Assembly (NCBI GenBank): GCA_020445765.1
Contig: JAGRFY010000023.1
Coordinates: forward strand, 1 to 37,725
DNA: 37,725 bases
Direction of reading: 5' to 3'
DNA from: Rhodocyclaceae bacterium
GTDB lineage: Bacteria; Pseudomonadota; Gammaproteobacteria; Burkholderiales; Rhodocyclaceae
The translations under genes were made by a program, and so were the position numbers. The notes under the pieces were generated by a model, which was not told where the DNA came from, did not search any database, and saw only the letters and a program-made list of their open reading frames with translations. This document shows positions 18,403-26,728 of the stretch, in pieces (positions within the stretch are counted from its first letter, which is position 1; every line of letters begins with the position of its first letter).

Positions 18403-18426
18403 TAGTGATCAGTCAAGCATACGCAA
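18399..18426 (-). promoter_or_regulatory. Promoter of the tetR-RND operon
   Basis: On the minus strand a perfect -10 TATAAT (18404-18399) has TTGCGT (18426-18421) sixteen bases upstream as a partial -35. The -10 box overlaps the outer arm of the operator, and the expected transcription start falls within the palindrome, so a bound repressor would block RNA polymerase. Confidence 0.5.
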
Positions 18427-18565
18427 GCGTCCCACGGTGGTCGGTAGCGACCGCCGGTCGCCCGTCGGGCCCTGCAGGTACCGGCCGGCCACGCAGCGCG
18501 ACTCGTTCTGATCGGTACCGGGTTCGCAATCCGTCGGCGCCGGCGATGGCCGCCGCCGACACCCC

Positions 18566-20221
18566 TCATTTGCGGGCGCCGAAATAGCGCGCGAAATCGT
18601 CGGCGGACACCGCACGCCCGAGCAGGTATCCCTGGAATTCGTCGCAACCCTGATCGCGCAGAAAGCCCGCCTGGTGCTCGGTCTCGACACCCTCGGCGAC
18701 CACTTTGAGGCCCAGGGTCTGCGCAACCCGGACGATCGCCCGGATCAAGGTCTCGTTCTCCTCGTCGTCGCCGATCATGCGCACGAAGCTGCGATCGATG
18801 TTGAGCTTGGAGACCGGCAGCGACTGCAGATTCGACAGCGGCGAGAATCCGGTGCCGAAGCCGTCGATCGACAAGCGGATGCCGAGCTCGCTGATCGCCT
18901 CCAGCGACGACACCACATACGCGACGTCGAGCAGCACCGACTCGCGAAACTCGAACTCGAGTCGCCGAGGATCCATGCCGGTTTCATTGAGCAACGCCTC
19001 GACGCTGGCGACGAAATCGGAGCGCTCCAGTTGTCTGGCCGAGACGTTCAGCGACAGCACCGGCGGCGCGACGTCCTGGGCCAGCCAATCCATGTAGGCG
19101 GAAAACGCCCCCCGCATGACCCATTCGCCGAGGGCGTGGATCAGTCCGGCATCCTCGGCCAACGGAACAAAGCGCTCGGGCGCGACGACACCCAGTTCGG
19201 CGTCCTCCCAGCGCACCAGCGCCTCGGCGGCCACCAGATGTTCGCCGCCGGCATCGAACAAGGGCTGGAACACCAGTCCGAGCGCATTGTTCGCGAGTGC
19301 GACCCGCAGCCGCTTCTCGAGAATGTTTCGCTCGTTGGCATAGGCCGTCATCTCGGCCGAGTAGAAGCTGTAGGCGTGGCGCCCTCGGGTGCGGGCCTGC
19401 AGCATCGCGGCATCCGCAGCTGCGAGCAGCGAATTCATGTTGTGGCCGTCCATCGGATAGAGGCCGATGCCGATGCAGACCGCCGGATACAGATCGGACT
19501 CGCCAACCCTCACCGGCCGCTCCATGGCCTTCAACAGGTGGTTGGCGGTGACGCTGGCGCTGCGTGGCCCATCGATGCCTTCGATCAGCATCGCGAATTC
19601 GTATTCGCCGACGCGGGCCAGCGTGTCGGTCTCACGCAGTTCCGACTGCAGACGCTCGGCCACGGCGCGGATGAAGGCGTCGCGGAACTCGGGCTCGGCG
19701 TGACCCGAGACGCCGATCATCAGCAGTCCCATCTGCTTCATCTCCCGCAGCACGCGGCGAGCGACCTGTTCGAAGCGATCTCGAAACAGGGTCCGATTGG
19801 GCAGGCCGGTCAGAGGATCGAAGTAGGCCAGATCGCGCAGCTGGGCCTGCTCTTCCATGATGCGGGCAATATCGGTGAACACCCCGACGTAGTGGATCAC
19901 CTCGCCGCCCTGATCGCGCACCGCGCTGATCGACAGCCATTCCGGGTAAACCTCGCCGTTCTTGTGCCGGTTCCAGATCTCGCCCTGCCAGCGGCCGGTC
20001 TCGCCGAGGGCCGTCCACATCAGCTGATAGAACTCGGGGGCATGCCTGCCTGAGCGCAGCATTGCCAGCGACTGCCCCCTGATCTCGTCCTGCGAGTAGC
20101 CGGACAGGCGCGTGAATGCCTCGTTGACCGCCAGCACGCGGGCGTTGGTGTCGGTGATGCAGATGCCCTCCGCCGCGTTCTTGAACACGATGTGGGCCAG
20201 TTCCAGCTCGTCGGTACTCAC
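18566..20221 (-). CDS. PAS-GGDEF-EAL protein with degenerate catalytic motifs
   Basis: This 551-residue cytoplasmic signalling protein contains a PAS domain with PAC tail (about 5-125), a GGDEF domain (about 130-285) and an EAL domain (about 300-545). The cyclase signature reads G205-E-Y-E-F209 rather than GG(D/E)EF, so diguanylate cyclase activity is unlikely. In the EAL domain, EAL (E333), LNVSARQL, EFRES and AEGVETE are kept, but the metal-binding DDFGTG is D453-G454-FGTG. The catalytic lysine of LKID is replaced: SKLNID has Asn474, with a lysine only at 472. Phosphodiesterase activity is therefore also doubtful, and a sensor/effector role is more likely. No ATG is near the N-terminus; I chose GTG 20221 with GAGG seven bases upstream, while GTG 20236 and 20272 are alternatives. 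Confidence 0.88.
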   Translation of the reverse strand: MSTDELELAHIVFKNAAEGICITDTNARVLAVNEAFTRLSGYSQDEIRGQSLAMLRSGRHAPEFYQLMWTALGETGRWQGEIWNRHKNGEVYPEWLSISAVRDQGGEVIHYVGVFTDIARIMEEQAQLRDLAYFDPLTGLPNRTLFRDRFEQVARRVLREMKQMGLLMIGVSGHAEPEFRDAFIRAVAERLQSELRETDTLARVGEYEFAMLIEGIDGPRSASVTANHLLKAMERPVRVGESDLYPAVCIGIGLYPMDGHNMNSLLAAADAAMLQARTRGRHAYSFYSAEMTAYANERNILEKRLRVALANNALGLVFQPLFDAGGEHLVAAEALVRWEDAELGVVAPERFVPLAEDAGLIHALGEWVMRGAFSAYMDWLAQDVAPPVLSLNVSARQLERSDFVASVEALLNETGMDPRRLEFEFRESVLLDVAYVVSSLEAISELGIRLSIDGFGTGFSPLSNLQSLPVSKLNIDRSFVRMIGDDEENETLIRAIVRVAQTLGLKVVAEGVETEHQAGFLRDQGCDEFQGYLLGRAVSADDFARYFGARK

Positions 20222-20353
20222 GGGCTCGCCTCGCACATTGGATATCCCAATATTATGCCCATGACGAGGCACCCGTCGGCTGGCGGGACTGCGGCGCGCC
20301 GTACGGAGGATTCGGGGCGACCGGTCGCAGCGCCGGCCGCCCCCGCGCCCGAC

Positions 20354-20836
20354 TCAGCCGCGCCGTGCGTCGCGCACCACGGCGGGCGCGACGGCATCGG
20401 CGATGGTCCCTTCGCCGCCCGCCTCGTTCGCCAGCCGATAGCGTTCGCCATCGACGACGACGGCGCCGTCGGCCCCCAATTGCAGCGGGGCGTCGCCGTC
20501 GGCGGCGGGCAGCGGCAGGCCCGCGATCGGCTCGAGCTCGGGCAGCGACAAGGCTTGCAGCGAGCGACCATCCCGGAGCCACACCAACTGCCGCCCGACG
20601 TCGAGCAGAAGGTCCTCACTGCCGATCTGGTGCGACGTGCGATGGCGGGCGATCAGCGAGAGACCGTTGCGCACCCACAGGGCCTCGACGACGCGACCGC
20701 CCTCGCTCGGGTGCACGAGTACGTGACGCGCCTGCCACACCAGTGGCGCCGGCAAGTCGTCCGAGCATCCCTGCGACAGCAGCGCCGCCGAAGCGATGGC
20801 GAGGGCACTTGTAACGAAATTCCTGGTGATATCCAT
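20354..20836 (-). CDS. Exported protein of unknown function, possible lipoprotein
   Basis: I do not recognise this 160-residue protein. It starts MDITRNFVTSALAIASAALLSQGC: a basic N-terminus, a hydrophobic stretch and Cys24 preceded by S-Q-G. This is a poor but possible lipobox; otherwise it is an ordinary signal peptide. The rest is rich in Leu, Val, Asp and Gly, with repeated short beta-like pieces (for example LLLDVGRQLVWLRDG and GADGAVVVDGERYRL), suggesting a small beta-rich fold in the periplasm. The ATG at 20836 has GGAGA seven bases upstream. It is divergent from a MocR-type regulator across a 135-base AT-rich region, so it may be under that regulator's control. Confidence 0.65.
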   Translation of the reverse strand: MDITRNFVTSALAIASAALLSQGCSDDLPAPLVWQARHVLVHPSEGGRVVEALWVRNGLSLIARHRTSHQIGSEDLLLDVGRQLVWLRDGRSLQALSLPELEPIAGLPLPAADGDAPLQLGADGAVVVDGERYRLANEAGGEGTIADAVAPAVVRDARRG

Positions 20837-20893
20837 GGCCAAGTCTCCGGTGGGTTGAAATGACCAATACAATATCTGTCACATTATCGATTT

Positions 20894-20920
20894 TTTATAT
20901 ACACTTTTGACTGATATCAA
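20894..20920 (-). promoter_or_regulatory. Weak candidate promoter for the unknown exported protein
   Basis: On the minus strand TTGATA (20920-20915) is followed after 15 bases by TATAAA (20899-20894), about 58 bases before the start. The region is much more AT-rich than its surroundings. The spacing is short, so this is tentative. Confidence 0.3.
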
Positions 20921-20923
20921 CAT

Positions 20924-20933
20924 ACTGTACCGG
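20924..20933 (+). promoter_or_regulatory. Possible MocR-regulator half-site
   Basis: ACTGTACCGG lies 38 bases upstream of the MocR-type gene. A similar CTGTCAC occurs at 20876-20882 in the same orientation. MocR proteins often bind direct repeats or partial palindromes in the divergent region. This call rests on position and weak repetition only. Confidence 0.22.
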
Positions 20934-20971
20934 CTCACTTTCCGGGCCAGTGCTGTCGGGATCCACCAGAT

Positions 20972-22384
20972 ATGCTCCAACAGATACTGATCGACAACGA
21001 CCGCCCGCAACCACTCGTCGAGCAAATCGTGACCGCGATCCGCAACCAGATCGACGATCGGGTGCTGCGGACCGGCATGCGCCTGCCGCCGATCCGGCGA
21101 TTCGCCGAGACCCAGGGCGTCAGCCGCTTCACCGTGGTCGAGGCCTACGATCGCCTGGTTGCGCAGGGCTATCTCGATTCCCGACGCGGCTCGGGCTTCT
21201 ACGTCTCGGGCCGCCAGTTGCCCGAGCCCGAAGGGGAGGACCTGGAACGGGTCGAACGGGCAATCGACGCGGCCTGGCTGATGCGCGAGATCAGCATCGA
21301 GAGCAAGGACCGGGTGAATGCAGCGTCCGGCAGCCTGCCCGCGGACTGGATGGAAGAGGACGCCGTGATGCGCAAGCTGCGCCAACTCGCCCGTGATCCG
21401 GGGACCCGCGTCACCAGCTACGGCACGCCTCAGGGTTTTGCGCCGCTGCGCGAGCAGTTGCAGCTCCGGCTGGCGGAGTGCGGCGTGCGGGCCCAGCCAT
21501 CGCAGATCGTGCTGACCTACGGCGCAACGCAGGCACTCGATCTGGTTGCCCGCTTCTTCCTGAAGACCGGCGATACCGTGCTGGTCGATGATCCGGGTTA
21601 CTGGAACCTGTTTTCCAGCTTCCGCCTGCAGGGTTTCCGCCTGCTGGGCGTGCCACGCCTTGCGGACGGTCCGGACCTGGACGCACTGGAGGAGATCCTG
21701 CACCACGAAAAGCCCCGCATCTTCTTCACCCAGTCGGTGCTGCACAACCCGACCTCGAGCTGCCTCAGCCCGGCCGTGGCCTTCCGCCTGCTGCAGCTCG
21801 CCGACAAGCACGATTTCCTGCTGGTGGACGACGACATCTACGGCGACATGTATGCCGGTGCGGCGACCCGACTGGCAAGCCTCGACCAGCTGCAGCGGGT
21901 GATTCACGTCGGCAGCTACTCGAAGACCATCTCGGGCAATCTGCGCGTCGGTTTTCTCGCCGCCCGTGCCGATCTCGCCCGCCAGCTCACCGACGTCAAG
22001 ATCACGACCACCCTGACCAGCCCGGAATTCGCCGAACGGATGGTGCATGCGATGCTGACCGAGGGCCACTACCGGAAATACCTGGAGCGCCTGCAGACTC
22101 GACTGTTGCGCGCAACCGAGCGCTGCTACCGCATGCTCGATCGGACCGGCCTGGCGACCGACTTCGAACCCCTCGGCGGACAGTTCGTATGGGCCCGGCT
22201 GCCGGGCATGCGCGACACCACGGCGCTTGCGCGACGTGCACTCGAACACGGCATCGTGCTGGCACCGGGGTCGGTGTTTCGCGCCAACGGTCAACCGTCG
22301 GATTATCTGCGCTTCAACGTGGCCACCTCGAGCCACCCACGCCTCGAGCGATTTCTCGCGGAGGCGCTTGCCAGGCCCGAATGA
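20972..22384 (+). CDS. MocR-family regulator (GntR HTH fused to PLP aminotransferase domain)
   Basis: This 470-residue transcription factor combines an N-terminal GntR winged helix (about residues 10-78, RLPPIRRFAETQGVSRFTVVEAYDRLVAQGYLDSRRGSGFYV) with a fold type I aminotransferase-like domain (about 110-470). The PLP lysine is K318 in SYSKTISGNLRVGF. Also present are TYGATQALDLVARFF and the VDDPGYWN and DDDIYGDMY segments typical of aspartate-aminotransferase folds. Such proteins sense PLP or amino-acid-PLP adducts, and relatives include PdxR, GabR and TauR. No B6, GABA or taurine gene is adjacent; the only divergent neighbour is the unknown exported protein. It converges on the pseudouridine synthase gene with nine bases between stops. 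Confidence 0.93.
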   Translation: MLQQILIDNDRPQPLVEQIVTAIRNQIDDRVLRTGMRLPPIRRFAETQGVSRFTVVEAYDRLVAQGYLDSRRGSGFYVSGRQLPEPEGEDLERVERAIDAAWLMREISIESKDRVNAASGSLPADWMEEDAVMRKLRQLARDPGTRVTSYGTPQGFAPLREQLQLRLAECGVRAQPSQIVLTYGATQALDLVARFFLKTGDTVLVDDPGYWNLFSSFRLQGFRLLGVPRLADGPDLDALEEILHHEKPRIFFTQSVLHNPTSSCLSPAVAFRLLQLADKHDFLLVDDDIYGDMYAGAATRLASLDQLQRVIHVGSYSKTISGNLRVGFLAARADLARQLTDVKITTTLTSPEFAERMVHAMLTEGHYRKYLERLQTRLLRATERCYRMLDRTGLATDFEPLGGQFVWARLPGMRDTTALARRALEHGIVLAPGSVFRANGQPSDYLRFNVATSSHPRLERFLAEALARPE

Positions 22385-22393
22385 GTTCGGCGA

Positions 22394-23227
22394 TCAGAAG
22401 CGTTCGTCGGCCCGCAGGACGCGCCAGCCACCGAGCGGCAGATCGCCGAGCCGAACGCGGCCGATGCGCACCCGCTTGAGGCCCACAACCTTGAGACCGA
22501 CCAGTTCGCACATGCGCCGGATCTGCCGCTTGCGTCCCTCGCGCAATTCGAATCGGAGCTGATCCCGGTTCTGCCATTCCACCCGGGCCGGCCGCAGCGC
22601 CCGCCCGTCCAGCGACAGGCCATGGCGCAACAGGGCGAGCCCGTCCGCCTGAAGGCGCCCCTCCACCCGCACGAGATACTCCTTGTCGACCTCGCTGTCG
22701 TCGCCGATCAACTGCCGCGCAACGCGCCCGTCCTGAGTCAACACCAGCAGCCCGGTGGAATCGACGTCGAGCCGCCCGGCCGGGGCCAGCCCCTTCAGCA
22801 TGGCCGTGCGAAAGCGCTGGCCGCCGGCGTCGCCGACGATCTGGGCGCCCGGAACAATCAGCGTCACGGCCGGTTTGCAGCCGGGTTCCGGCTGGCCCGA
22901 GACGTAGCCGACCGGCTTGTTCAGGAGGATCGTGACCCGCCGGTCGCGCTGCCGCTCGGCCCGTGGATCGAGTTCGATCACGACGCCCGGTTCGACCCGC
23001 GTGCCGAGCTCGCTGATCACCCGTCCGTCGACTCGCACCCAGCCACGGGCAATCAGCTCGTCGGCTTCCCTGCGCGAGCACATGCCCCGTGCCGCCATCA
23101 GCTTGGACAGCCGATCGCCGGCCGGCGCCGCCTCCGCGGCCGCCGGCCCGGACTGTTCTCGCGATCGTGCCGGCGAAGCCCGATGCCTGTTCGTACGTCT
23201 CGTGCGCGCGTCGCGTGCGTCAACCAT
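22394..23227 (-). CDS. RsuA/RluB/E/F-family rRNA pseudouridine synthase, closest to RluF
   Basis: The enzyme isomerises a specific uridine of ribosomal RNA to pseudouridine. The 277-residue protein has an Arg/Ala-rich N-terminus, an S4 RNA-binding domain ([29 protein letters not shown]) and the catalytic domain. The nucleophilic aspartate is D154 in [14 protein letters not shown], and [17 protein letters not shown] and LPLGGWRVL are family signatures. [12 protein letters not shown] and the C-terminal region most resemble RluF, but the target base cannot be proven by eye. The ATG at 23227 has AAGGG seven bases upstream and overlaps the end of the Mut7-C gene by eight bases. ATGs at 23242 and 23245 are less well supported. 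Confidence 0.9.
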   Translation of the reverse strand: MVDARDARTRRTNRHRASPARSREQSGPAAAEAAPAGDRLSKLMAARGMCSRREADELIARGWVRVDGRVISELGTRVEPGVVIELDPRAERQRDRRVTILLNKPVGYVSGQPEPGCKPAVTLIVPGAQIVGDAGGQRFRTAMLKGLAPAGRLDVDSTGLLVLTQDGRVARQLIGDDSEVDKEYLVRVEGRLQADGLALLRHGLSLDGRALRPARVEWQNRDQLRFELREGRKRQIRRMCELVGLKVVGLKRVRIGRVRLGDLPLGGWRVLRADERF

Positions 23228-23804
23228 CCGCTGACCCTTCATCATGCCAGAGCGGAAGTTTAGCGCCGCCGCGGCCGGCCGTCCCGCCTGCCCAGTCGGC
23301 GAGCCGCGCCCGCATCCGGCGATGGTGCGAGCCGGCCCAGTAGATCCTGCCGCAGGCCGGACACTCGCGCACGGCCCGCGAACGCAGATCGGGCGGCAGG
23401 CGCCCGAGGGCGAGCTCACCGGCGTGCTGCAGCCGGGCGTTGTCGACCAGGCAGCGCGTGAAGGGTCGCCACAGCCAATCGACGCCGAGCTGGTCGCGCA
23501 GCACCGAAGCCTGGTGATCGAGCCGGCCCTGTCGCAGCCACAGGACGTACCCCTGCGCCGCCTTGTGATGCAAGAGCTGGCGGTCGCAGGTCAGCAAGGT
23601 TCGCGCCTCACGGCGCGCGACGTCGATCCATCGGCGGTCCGGCGCGCCGCCCGACGCCAGGGCGGTATCGTAGCCGGCAGCCCTCAGGTAGCGCGCGAGC
23701 CGGCCCAGCATCTCGTCGCACACGAACCTGGGGTCGTTGCCGCTCGTTGCCGCCGTCACGGCCGAGGATTCGATATCGTCAACCAAATGAACCACTCGAT
23801 GCAT
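23220..23804 (-). CDS. Mut7-C RNase (PIN-like) domain protein with zinc ribbon
   Basis: This 194-residue protein matches the Mut7-C family (PF01927), a predicted PIN-fold nuclease followed by a zinc ribbon. The first acidic motif is [19 protein letters not shown] (about residue 30), the second is LLTCDRQLL, and the C-terminal metal site is CPACGRIYW with GSHHRRM. The cysteine-histidine pattern and spacing agree with the family; biochemical function in bacteria is poorly known, RNA cleavage being inferred from the fold. It overlaps the pseudouridine synthase start by eight bases, pointing to co-translation and perhaps a shared link to rRNA metabolism. It is divergent from nhaA with 41 bases between starts. 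Confidence 0.85.
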   Translation of the reverse strand: MHRVVHLVDDIESSAVTAATSGNDPRFVCDEMLGRLARYLRAAGYDTALASGGAPDRRWIDVARREARTLLTCDRQLLHHKAAQGYVLWLRQGRLDHQASVLRDQLGVDWLWRPFTRCLVDNARLQHAGELALGRLPPDLRSRAVRECPACGRIYWAGSHHRRMRARLADWAGGTAGRGGAKLPLWHDEGSADG

Positions 23805-23845
23805 TGACTGTCAGCTTTCTCTGAACACAGAAACGAGGAAGCTCC

Positions 23846-25063
23846 ATGATTTCGTCAATCCGCAATTTCCTGCGGCTCGAAGCCGCAGGCGGCCTGCTGC
23901 TGATCGCATCAGCCGTGCTCGCAATGGCTGTGGTCAACACTCCGCTCCGCCCGCTCTACGACACGCTGCTCGCGACCCCGCTCGAGTGGCGACTGGGCGA
24001 CTTCGAGATCGCCAAACCCCTGTTGCTGTGGATCAACGACGGCCTGATGGCGGTGTTCTTCTTCATGGTAGGCCTCGAAATCAAGCGGGAGGTTCTCGAA
24101 GGCGAGCTTTCACGACCGTCCCAGATCGCGCTTCCCGGCATTGCGGCGATCGGCGGCATGGTGGTGCCGGCGTCGATCTTCTGGGCAATCAACGCCGGCG
24201 ATGCCCACGCCATGAGTGGCTGGGCGATCCCGACGGCGACCGACATCGCGTTTGCACTGGGCATGCTGAGCCTGTTCGGCGATCGCGTACCGGTCTCCCT
24301 CAAGGTGTTCCTGCTGACCCTGGCGATCATCGACGACCTCGGAGCCATCGTGATCATCGCCTTGTTCTATACCAGCCAGATTTCGCTCGCCTCGCTGGCG
24401 GTTGCCGGCGCGTCGCTGGTCGCGCTGGCGGCAATGAACCGGCGGGGGGTGCTCAGGATCTCGCCCTATCTGCTGGTCGGCGCCGTGCTGTGGACGTCGA
24501 TGCTGAAGTCGGGGGTCCACGCCACGCTCGCCGGCGTGCTGCTGGCCTTCTTCATCCCGTTGCGCACGCCGGCATCGGAACGGCCCGCACCCTTGACCAG
24601 GCTGGAGGACGACCTTCACACGCCGGTCGCCTTCGGCATCCTGCCCCTGTTCGCCTTTGCCAATGCGGGCATTCCGTTCGACGGCATGAATATCGCGGCG
24701 CTGACCGCCGGACTGCCCCTCGGCGTGGCGCTGGGACTGTTCCTGGGCAAGCCGATCGGCATCTTCGGCTTCAGCTGGCTGGCGGTTCGCAGCGGGCTGG
24801 CGCGCCTGCCCGACGGCGTGGGCTGGCAGGCAATCTTCGGCGTTTCGATTCTGTGCGGGATCGGCTTCACGATGAGCCTGTTCATCGCGTCGCTGGCCTT
24901 CGAGAGCTCGAGCCAGGACATCATGGCGGCGAGCCGGATCGGCATCGTCGCCGGCACCGCGGCATCGGCGCTGCTTGGACTGCTGGTACTGAAGCTCGCC
25001 CTGCCGGCGGGCCGTCTGGCGCGCCGCGCCGGCGAGCGTACGCCGGCTCAGTCGGGCACGTAG
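23846..25063 (+). CDS. nhaA: Na+/H+ antiporter NhaA
   Basis: NhaA is an electrogenic inner-membrane antiporter that exports Na+ (or Li+) for two protons, mainly at alkaline pH. The 405-residue protein has about 12 membrane helices. The ion-binding aspartates are D163 and D164 in LAIIDDLGAIVIIALFY, the same numbers as in E. coli NhaA. GWAIPTATDIAFALG and SVSI-type ILCGIGFTMSLFIASLAF (TM11 region) are characteristic. The ATG at 23846 follows GAGGAAG. Its last 16 bases overlap, on the opposite strand, the end of the last gene of the Mrp-type cluster, so two unrelated sodium/proton antiporter systems converge here. Confidence 0.97.
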   Translation: MISSIRNFLRLEAAGGLLLIASAVLAMAVVNTPLRPLYDTLLATPLEWRLGDFEIAKPLLLWINDGLMAVFFFMVGLEIKREVLEGELSRPSQIALPGIAAIGGMVVPASIFWAINAGDAHAMSGWAIPTATDIAFALGMLSLFGDRVPVSLKVFLLTLAIIDDLGAIVIIALFYTSQISLASLAVAGASLVALAAMNRRGVLRISPYLLVGAVLWTSMLKSGVHATLAGVLLAFFIPLRTPASERPAPLTRLEDDLHTPVAFGILPLFAFANAGIPFDGMNIAALTAGLPLGVALGLFLGKPIGIFGFSWLAVRSGLARLPDGVGWQAIFGVSILCGIGFTMSLFIASLAFESSSQDIMAASRIGIVAGTAASALLGLLVLKLALPAGRLARRAGERTPAQSGT

Positions 25064-26727
25064 AACAGCACCAGATACATCAACAACAGGATGGCGACCC
25101 ACAACACCATCTGGCCGGACAACCAGGTCCGTGCGAGTACGCCGCTCGGACCGTAGTGCCGGAAGATCACGGTGCGGATGCTGCCGAACACGTCGACCGC
25201 GCCACGCCCGAACGCGGCCAGCCCGCTCGCCACGCCCTCGGCCAGACCGAGGGCGACGCCGGGCCCCAGCACCCGGTAGAACCAGTCGAGATCGAGCGTG
25301 ATCGTCAGCGTACGCTTGAGGTAGTTCAGCAGCAGGAAGAAGGCGAGGCCGGAGAACAGCAGCAGTTGCAGTTGGGAAACCACATGGGCGCCCGTATAGG
25401 GATGGTAGTCAACCGGATAGGGCAGGATCGCATAGAGCGGATCGGGATAGCAGCCGAGGCCGATGCAGAAGGCCGAGAACACGATCATCGCCCAGCCCAT
25501 GCTGGCCGGGGGGTCCTTCGGGCGCATTCCGGAATCCTTCTGGAAGAAGACGAACCACGGAAACTTGATGCCGGCATGCAGGAACACGCCGGCAGAAGCC
25601 GCCGCCAGCAGCAACCAGACGAACATCATGTGTTCGTTCGCCGCGGACTGGGAAATCATCGACTTCGTCGTGAAGCCGGACGTCAGTGGAAAGGCCGAGA
25701 TCGCCAGCGCACCGATCGTGCCGCAGATCGTGGTCAGCGGCATGCTCTGGAAGAGACCACCGAGATCGGTGCATTTGCGCTTGCCGGTGCGATAGAGCAC
25801 GGCACCCGCCGACATCAGCAGCAGCGCCTTGTAGATGATGTGGGCGAAAGCGTGCGCGGCGGCACCATTGAGTGCCATTTCGGTGCCGATGCCGATGCCG
25901 GTGACCATGAAGCCGACCTGGTTGATGATCGAGTAGGCCAGGATGCGCCGCATGTCGTTTTCGAGAATCGCATAGACGATCCCGTAGAACACCATGTAGA
26001 GCCCGATCGGGATCAGGATCTCGGTACCGGGGAAGCCCCTCAGCAGGACATACACGGCCGTCTTGGTGGTGAATGCCGACAGGAACACCGTGCCGCTCCA
26101 CGACGCTTCGGGGTAGGCGTCCGGCAGCCAGGCGGAAAACGGCGGCGCACCGGCATTGATCAGGAATCCGATCAGGATCAGCCAGTGGGACAGCGAGTCT
26201 GCCTTCATCGCCTCGAAGGCGAGACCGCCGCCGCTGGCAACGTGGCCGGTGATGCCGGCCATCAGGATCACGCCGCCGAACAGATGCACCATCAGGTAGC
26301 GCATCGATGCCGCCCGAGCCGAGGCGCCGCCGGCCCAGATCACCAGGGTCGAGCCGACTGCCATCAGTTCCCAGAACAGGAACAGCGTGACCAGATCGCC
26401 GGCAAACACCGCACCGACTGCGGAGCCGGCATAGACGAAGGCCGCCGGCACTTCGATGCGGCTCTCCTGCTTCAGCGCGAAGACGCCGCCGACCAGCGCC
26501 ATCAGCGTGAAGATGGTGGCGAAGACCCGGGCCAGGCGATCGCCGCGAACGAACTCGAGCTGGTAATCGAGGAAGCCGACGCGGCCGAAGATGCCGTCGC
26601 CGACCTGCCACACGAAGAACAGCGCGATCGCCGGCACCAGCACCGCCAGCGCCGAGCGCGCCGAGCCGCGGACGAAGGCCAGCAGAATACCGCCGGCGAT
26701 CAGCAGCAGTCCGGGGTGCAGCATCAT
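25048..26727 (-). CDS. Mrp-type antiporter subunit D-like protein 3 (D3)
   Basis: This large membrane protein (559 residues, about 14-16 helices) belongs to the NuoL/M/N-MrpA/D superfamily (proton-conducting membrane transporter, PF00361). TM5 keeps the key glutamate (E120, LFLFWELMAVGST), but the usual TM7 lysine is asparagine: N191 in LINAGAPPFSAWLPDAYP. TTKTAVYVLLRGFPG and NGAAAHAFAHIIYKALLLM are typical of the 'antiporter subunit D' branch also seen in haloarchaea. A longer C-terminal tail may hold a lateral helix. I chose ATG 26727, one base after the small-protein stop; ATG 26742 would overlap that gene by 14 bases. It is the last gene of the cluster and overlaps nhaA tail to tail. Confidence 0.88.
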   Translation of the reverse strand: MMLHPGLLLIAGGILLAFVRGSARSALAVLVPAIALFFVWQVGDGIFGRVGFLDYQLEFVRGDRLARVFATIFTLMALVGGVFALKQESRIEVPAAFVYAGSAVGAVFAGDLVTLFLFWELMAVGSTLVIWAGGASARAASMRYLMVHLFGGVILMAGITGHVASGGGLAFEAMKADSLSHWLILIGFLINAGAPPFSAWLPDAYPEASWSGTVFLSAFTTKTAVYVLLRGFPGTEILIPIGLYMVFYGIVYAILENDMRRILAYSIINQVGFMVTGIGIGTEMALNGAAAHAFAHIIYKALLLMSAGAVLYRTGKRKCTDLGGLFQSMPLTTICGTIGALAISAFPLTSGFTTKSMISQSAANEHMMFVWLLLAAASAGVFLHAGIKFPWFVFFQKDSGMRPKDPPASMGWAMIVFSAFCIGLGCYPDPLYAILPYPVDYHPYTGAHVVSQLQLLLFSGLAFFLLLNYLKRTLTITLDLDWFYRVLGPGVALGLAEGVASGLAAFGRGAVDVFGSIRTVIFRHYGPSGVLARTWLSGQMVLWVAILLLMYLVLFYVPD

Positions 26728-26728
26728 G

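Noticed and set aside
18447-18461. GCGACC-GCC-GGTCGC hairpin between the tetR promoter and the PAS-GGDEF-EAL gene
   Set aside because: The stem is only six pairs, more than 100 bases from the nearest stop, and has no T-run; such stems are frequent by chance at this GC content.
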